Part shown: positions 58,324 through 64,000 of the stretch, in pieces
How positions within the stretch are numbered: the stretch's first letter is position 1
Layout: each line of letters begins with the position of its first letter
Source: Mya arenaria
Taxonomy: Eukaryota; Mollusca; Bivalvia; Myida; Myidae
Length of the DNA stretch: 64,000 nt
Direction: 5' to 3'
Assembly: GCF_026914265.1 (NCBI RefSeq)
Contig: NC_069135.1
Coordinates: forward strand, 35,535,756-35,599,755
Position numbers and translations under genes: made by a program
The notes under the pieces: generated by a model
The model's database searches: none
What the model was told of the DNA's origin: nothing
Seen by the model: the letters and a program-made list of their open reading frames with translations, nothing else

Positions 58324-61300
58324 ATGAAGCTATTTGCATACCCACTGGCGTGCCTGCTTCTTTTTGGAGCCGGTGCATTTGGAAGACAGGATGCAATCAA
58401 TGCAGATTTGGTTATTTCTGACGTTGAAAGGAAAATTGATATTTCTACCCATCTTGTCAAAATCACTAATGAAATCACCTTTGAAAACACTGGCAAGTCA
58501 TCGACAGGATATTTCCTTGTGCCAATAGACTCATCTTTGCAGAATTACCTTTCTTTCTTTGGGGCTTCTGTAAGTATTCGTTGTTGTTTTTTTCTAAATT
58601 GTTGACAGTTCAGTTATATAGTGTCAGCCGTATAGGGCACTTCCAACAGCCTTGTTGAGCTAGCTTTTATGGCAATGCGTTTGTGGTGTCGGCTGCTGGT
58701 CGAACTGTATGGGGTTCAAACCAATGTTCAGGCATACACTCTTCCACAATAATCATGTCAGAAGTGGGATTCAATGTCACGCTTGGACAATCCTATTTAC
58801 AATTTACAGCTATTTATGGCCCTCAGTTTTACTGCCTAATTGCAATAAATTTAAAAAATAAGAAATGCCACATTAATGTGCAAGATGCGATTAATCGGCA
58901 AGCAACAAATAGCTGTGTTTCTTCAAAAACTTGCACACACGGGCAATGGTTGAAATAAAACTAGCCCGCAAGGTTTTACATAGTAGAGCTTATATAGTAG
59001 AGCTTGTATAAATTTGATGCCAAGCAATAGTATAAGAATTCGAGTTCATCTTAATGTCTTAATTTTGAAGACTGCACAGGTTAATTTCTCGAATGCTGAA
59101 GCAACCTTGAAAACAGATTTATTCAATAACTTAACTTTTGCATTTATTGCAGCTAAAAGGAAGTGGGGATGAAAAGGGAGCTGCTCTTACTGTATCACAA
59201 ACTACTGTTTCCGGGCAAAGGTAAGGAGGTTTTTTAGTCTTATCAGTAATTAAGCATTGACATTCTCACTTAAAATGAATTGGGGCTTTGTCAAAAAGAA
59301 TTGAGTTCTGCTTTCAAAACATGGACTTTTAAGAAAATAATTACCAAAGAAATGGCAATCAATAGAAAACTAATTTTGTATCACACAAACATTTTTATCA
59401 CAAAACATGTTGTTTTTTAAAGTGAGAAACAGTTGTGGAGAGTGGCCCTTCCTTCTGCTCTGGAGACTGGCAAGACGATTATTGTTGTAGTAGAATCAGT
59501 CTTCTCCCACGCCCTGACGCCATTCCCCCGCCAGATCACACAGTCAGAAAAACAGTATGTTGTCTTCAATGGGAACCTGTTTGTGTTCTCCCCATACAAA
59601 GTAAAAACCCAGAAGACAACTGTGAACACAGCCAGCAGCACAATAGAGTCATACACAAAGACCAAACCAGTGTCCCAGTCAGAAAACACTATCACATACG
59701 GACCTTTTGAGAACAAAGAGGCTTTCTCAGAGGTGAGAACTTTGCTTTTAAATTTTATAAACTTAATGAAGAAATAATAGAAAACTCCATCATTATTGAA
59801 TTCATATACAGTATATGAAAATTTCTTCATACTTAACCTGCAGGCTGAGCTTAGAGTGCACTCTGAAAACAATACTCCATTCCTGACCATCACAAGTATG
59901 GAGCGTGTGATCGAGGTGTCACACTGGGGAAACATCGCAATTGAGGAGCACATTGAGGTCCGACACAGTGGTGCTGAACTGAAGGGATCTTTCTCAAGAT
60001 ACGACTACCAGAGAGCAGCTGACCAGGGGGCATCTGTTAAGGCATTCAAGGTACTATTCAGACATTTTTTGTTTTTTAAATAAAGGTTTGATTGTGTCAC
60101 TTCAGCTGTTCTATTTAAATATTCATAAAGATCTTTCAAACTCAACTTGTTGCAGAAGAAAAACAAACAGTTTTCTTTCTGAATACCAAACAGTTTTCTG
60201 ACTTATCTGGCCATGTAGAATTCCTTTATTTTGCCTTCCTGTTAGTGGAAGGTAAAGGTCGGTCGATCGATCTCAGGCATAACTATTTTTTCTAAATCTA
60301 TGCTTAGATACGGTACACTCTTTAGGAAGAAATTAAAAACAAAATGGTGGTGGAAAATTATATACATTTTAGATGTAATAAAAATAATATTGATAATTTT
60401 GCTATTATGCTTCTGTGAATTAGGTAATCTTCTAGATAGTGCCCAAGTATAGGTAGTGATAGCTAGAAATAAGATTTAAAAATATTTCCTTGTTTAGACT
60501 GTCCTGCCAGCTGCTGCCAGTGATGTATACTATCGTGACGAGATCGGCAACATCTCGACGAGTGCCCTGCGAGAGATGGATGATCTGGTTGAGGTGGAAC
60601 TCCGACCCCGTTTCCCTCTGTTTGGAGGATGGAAGACCAAGTACACCATTGGATACAATGTACCCAGCTACCAGTACCTCTTCAACTCTGGTTAGTTATT
60701 ATTTTGGTAGCCTTATAGTAATTTGATGGTTTAACATTTATGTCTGGAGTCTTAATGTTTGCATATTTTTTATATGCTGTAAATGAAAAAAGTATTTCAA
60801 ATGAACAATAGGATGAAGTACTGTATCAAGAGGTACCTTTGACTCTTGAGAACATTTGCTTGAAGAAGATCCTTTCATAAGAAAATATATCATTGTTTTT
60901 TTCTTATGCTTTTTCAGGTGACAGCTATGGTTTGAAGATGCGATTTGTTGACCATGTTTTTGATGACTTAGTTATCGACCAGCTGACAATCAAAATCATC
61001 CTGCCAGAAGGATCTTCGTAAGTGCTTTTAATACAGAGTATTCGATGAAATGGAATTTATGGGTATTAATTTTCAAATGCAACACAATAAAATTCTTCTC
61101 TGTAATTGTTACATAAGGTTTCATGCAGAAAAGGTCCTATATATATTTCCATTTGTTTTACCTAAATTTATGCAGAAGTTATTGTTTCGGTCTGCCTTTG
61201 TCTATATTACCTTTATACTCTTGCGCACAGTGGTCATACATTGGCTTAGGGAGATCAATATTTGATACATAGAGAGATGATTTTGCTACCTTCTGTACCC

Positions 61301-64000
61301 TGTGCGTAGGAATGTTTACATGCATCTGACTAGCAGTATGATTAGGACAGTGTCATGAGACAAAATTCAAAAATTAAGGTGGAATAAAAGCAAAATAATA
61401 CTGGTACTTTTAACACAGAGTACAGCCCCTTTCTCCATTCACATATTAATATCATATTAATATCATATTAATATGTGAATGGAGAAAGGGGCTGTACTCT
61501 GTGTTAAAGTACCAGTATTATTTTGCTTTTATTCCACCTTAATTTTGATATTCTGTGAATACTAGGCTTTTAACTAATTGGGAATTTAATCTTTACATTT
61601 GGGGAAAAGATATTAACTTTTCCCCAAATGTAAAGATTAAATTCCCAATTAGTTAAAAATAATATTTCATTGGACACTTAGACCTTTTTAGGTTAAATCA
61701 TATTTTATTATAGAAAGAAACATACAAAGTATGTAAGGTTATACTTATAAAATCAAAATAGAGGCTGTTACTGGAAGATGAGAAACAACTTATAAAAGCC
61801 CTTTTCCACTTTCCCTTATTCTCATTTCAGTGACGGAATGAAATCTGAATTAGAAATATTTTAAATATTCTGTTGAAATGTACAATTTCACTGCAAGATG
61901 TTGATTCTTACAGTGGTATTGAGCTGAAGACCCCGTTCAAGGTGGAGAAGGGGGAGAATGGTCTGCACTACACATACCTGGACACCGTGGGACGACCTGT
62001 CATCGTGGCGTACAAGAACAACCTCGTCGACCAGCACATCCAGGACTTTGAGGTAAGGTTTGCTGCGGTTATTCCCCATCAGATTGGCATCCATGACCTG
62101 CAGACAGTGCTAATTATAATTTCAACATAACCTCGATGGCTTTTAATGATACGATTGAATTTGTGATCATTAATTCTTGCCTTTCTGTATTTGTGTAACC
62201 GCATATAGCGGCTCGCTATAGAGCTAGCTTTTATAGCGACGCGGTAGAGTGTCCGCCTGCGGAGGGAGAGGTCGTGGGTTCGAACCCCGATAGGTGCACA
62301 TGGCAATTTGTGCAGTCTGTTACATTTGGCGCCCAACGAGGGACCTGTGTTATACGATATGCCTCAAGGTCATTGCAAATTGACCTTTGTCTCCTAAATT
62401 CGAGGACAAATTTCAAAATGGAGGGGGAATGTGTAACCTGGTATACGATGTATGTAGCGGCACTTATACTGTCTTGATATAGAGCTAGCTTTTATAGCAA
62501 CGTGGTAGAGTGTCCGCTTGCAGAGGGAGAGGTCGTGGCAATTTGTGCAGTCTGTTACACTTGTTTTGAGAAGCTTTCAGGATTTTCGGTGAATACTAGG
62601 CTTGTTTCAAGTTCATAGCCTTGTTTGCAAGGTCACCATCAGTGTCATGCAAAAATTTGATGTTAACTAGAAAACTTTTTCTGAAATTAAAATTAACTTA
62701 AAATTTGGTTTAGGTTACACAGTACTTGTCAGTAGTTGAAAACATGATGTGTTCTTTTCTTCCAGCTGTACTACAACTTCCAGAAACTGCGCCTTCTGCA
62801 GGAGCCCCTCCTGGTTGTCGGAGCCTTCTACCTGATGTTCGTGCTCGTGATTATCTACGTTAGGATGGACTTCTCCATCACGAAGGTAGTACGATAAAAG
62901 TGTTTGCAATACCAATTATCATTGCTTATTATCAGAATATGATATCTATTACTCATTCATTAGTTGAGCACAGAGTATGAATGTTGATCTGTAACTTATC
63001 TTTCTTTTAATTAAGATACTCAACCAAATCATTATGCCTATGCTTTTGTAGAAGTTCGGATTTTTACAAGTTGTTTATTTTACATTGAAGATTTATCAAA
63101 TGGAAAACTTTGAAAATATAACAACTTGCTATCAGTGTGTGTGGTCAAGTGTTTTTTTTAGTCATAGAACATATTTCTGACACCTATTATTCTCATAAGG
63201 ACGAGGCAAAGGAGAGCAAAATGCGTGTTGCCAGCCTTCTGGAGGAGGTTCAGAGTGCCCAGGACCGCCGCAGTGCCCTCTACCAGAGCTACGATGATGC
63301 CATTGACAAGTTCAAGGCCAGCAAGGACCAGTCGAGCTTTATCGCAGGTCGGAAGAAAATAGACGCGGACTATAAACAGCTGACACAGCAGATACAAGGG
63401 CTACAGTCTTCCCTAAAGCAGGAGGGCTCTGACCTCACGGAAAGGGTACGATGACTCAACCAGTATTTTGAATAGTGAATATATAAAACTAGACTTGTTT
63501 TATAATATTTAGCCAATTTATTCAAAACCTAGCGTAAATGCAGTGGTCAAGCACTAGTATGAGGATTTGGGCTTGTTCCAAAGGTCTTTATTTTGATGAC
63601 TGTAAATGTTTTCAAATGTCAGAAGTCCTTTCTTTGTCATAAATATAAATATTCTGTGTTGTATTTAATTTTAGTTGAGTATTCAATGTGTTTTTTGTCG
63701 AGCAATGATTTTAGATACATTGAAAGTAATAGCGGGGACTTACCTATGATGTCCCCGGGGTGCGGGGGTATTTGGTGGGGATTTTATCAGAGGGATTTGC
63801 TGGATCCAAAATCAAAGGCCCCTCTATTTCCCAGACGGGGTGGGGGTGGGGGGGTTTACAAATTACTGGTGCATAATAAATAACGAAAACATTTTACACA
63901 ATATTTGTAAGATGTGCTTCATAATAATCTGTTTTCCATGCAGGTTGGTGAGCTGAACCGTCAGGACCAGGCATACCGTGATCAGATCAACGCCCTAGGA
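58324..64000 (+). CDS. RPN1: Ribophorin I (oligosaccharyltransferase subunit 1), 3' end outside window
   Basis: Subunit of the ER oligosaccharyltransferase that N-glycosylates nascent proteins; binds ribosome/translocon side and substrates (known). Exons: 58324-58569, 59153-59220, 59423-59732, 59844-60050, 60498-60690, 60918-61017, 61914-62052, 62766-62885, 63200-63445, 63944 to the edge. All junctions are GT-AG with consistent phase; 562 codons are present (human about 607), so about 45 residues are missing. Signal peptide at residues 1-20. The lumenal domain shows [70 protein letters not shown] and [19 protein letters not shown], all close to human. One membrane segment lies at about residues 436-453 ([18 protein letters not shown]). 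A charged, coiled-coil-like cytosolic tail follows. The ATG is the first one followed by a signal peptide. Confidence 0.96.
58621..58760 (+). repeat. Diverged tRNA-like repeat in RPN1 intron 1
   Basis: Contains GAGCTAGCTTTTATGGCAAT then GCG, and a box B-like GGGGTTCAAACC. The first part matches the LTRs at 62192-62559 (GAGCTAGCTTTTATAGC). Probably an old relative of that LTR or of the SINE it resembles. Confidence 0.45.
61370..61549. repeat. Near-perfect palindrome, 82-bp arms, RPN1 intron 6
   Basis: The left arm (61370-61451) runs AAAATTAAGGTGGAATAAAA ... CCATTCACATATTAATAT. The right arm (61468-61549) is its inverse with only a single one-base length difference. The 16-bp centre is itself built of ATATTAAT repeats. 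Confidence 0.95.
61569..61659. repeat. Second palindrome, 42-bp perfect arms, RPN1 intron 6
   Basis: The left arm TTTTAACTAATTGGGAATTT ... ACATTTGGGGAAAAG (61569-61610) is inverted without mismatch to 61659 across a 7-bp loop ATATTAA. It starts 20 bp after the first palindrome. Confidence 0.95.
62192..62559 (+). mobile_element. Miniature LTR retrotransposon relic (TRIM-like), RPN1 intron 7
   Basis: A fossil non-coding element of 368 bp. The 5' LTR is 62192-62324 (TGTGTAACC ... CTGTTACA) and the 3' LTR 62430-62559, with the same ends. Two bases after the first LTR is TGGCGCCCAACGAGGGACC (62327-62345), a primer-binding site of tRNA-Lys type. Directly before the second LTR is the purine tract AAAATGGAGGGGGAA. 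The internal region is only about 105 bp and encodes nothing. Each LTR includes a tRNA-like promoter region (TAGCGACGCGGTAGAGTGTC; the 5' LTR also has GGTTCGAACCCC). The LTRs differ noticeably, so it is not recent. No clear target duplication seen. Confidence 0.75.
63726..63873. mobile_element. Partial PIF/Harbinger-type MITE in RPN1 intron 9
   Basis: The GC-rich interior (TAGCGGGGACTTACC, GGGTGGGGGTGGGGGGG) and right end TTTACAAATTACTGGTGCA-TAA resemble 28647-28943, whose right end is GGTTACAATTGACTGATGCA-TAA. The left terminus is not recognisable. Confidence 0.5.

Larger units (their letters stand above)
58570..61913 (+). other. RPN1 introns 1-6
   Basis: Short AT-rich introns. Intron 1 has the diverged tRNA-like repeat; intron 6 (61018-61913) has two adjacent palindromes. 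Nothing else supported. Confidence 0.6.

Overview
This is animal nuclear DNA: GT-AG introns, AT-rich intergenic sequence, and very dense short inverted-repeat elements and minisatellites. The protein sequences are metazoan. The repeat style (TTAA-flanked palindromic MITEs, elements with tandem cores, a LINE tail ending in a TTCTG microsatellite) suggests a lophotrochozoan, most likely a bivalve mollusc. The species cannot be fixed from this window.

Layout. 1-2190: 95-bp satellite. 2511-3540: LINE 3' remnant (minus) split by a MITE. 4175-5041: main coding exon of a rolling stone-like membrane protein (minus). 5057-34400: about 29 kb of repeat-rich intergenic DNA. It holds four more large tandem arrays (40, 41, 58 and 51 bp units), at least six families of inverted-repeat DNA elements (two of 2-3 kb), a SINE, and one small gene-like ORF at 22912-23133 for a secreted, strongly cationic four-cysteine peptide. 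34408-58011: complete importin-9 gene (IPO9, minus), resolved here into 24 exons that join to 1030 residues. 58324-64000: ribophorin I (RPN1, plus), ten exons, running off the right edge about 45 residues before the expected C-terminus.

IPO9 and RPN1 are head to head with 312 bp between their start codons. The gap carries two ETS-type CTTCCGG sites and YY1-like ATGGC motifs, as expected of a shared housekeeping promoter. IPO9 imports histones, ribosomal proteins and actin; RPN1 is a subunit of the ER oligosaccharyltransferase. The two share no pathway, so pairing is probably promoter economy.

The most unusual items are: a 368-bp miniature LTR element in RPN1 intron 7 whose LTRs contain a tRNA-like pol III promoter; a 40-bp minisatellite in the last IPO9 intron that copies the exon end and its 5' splice site eight times; DNA elements that enclose tRNA-like sequences; two adjacent near-perfect palindromes in RPN1 intron 6; and the cationic peptide ORF. 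No CRISPR array, operon or prokaryotic system is present.
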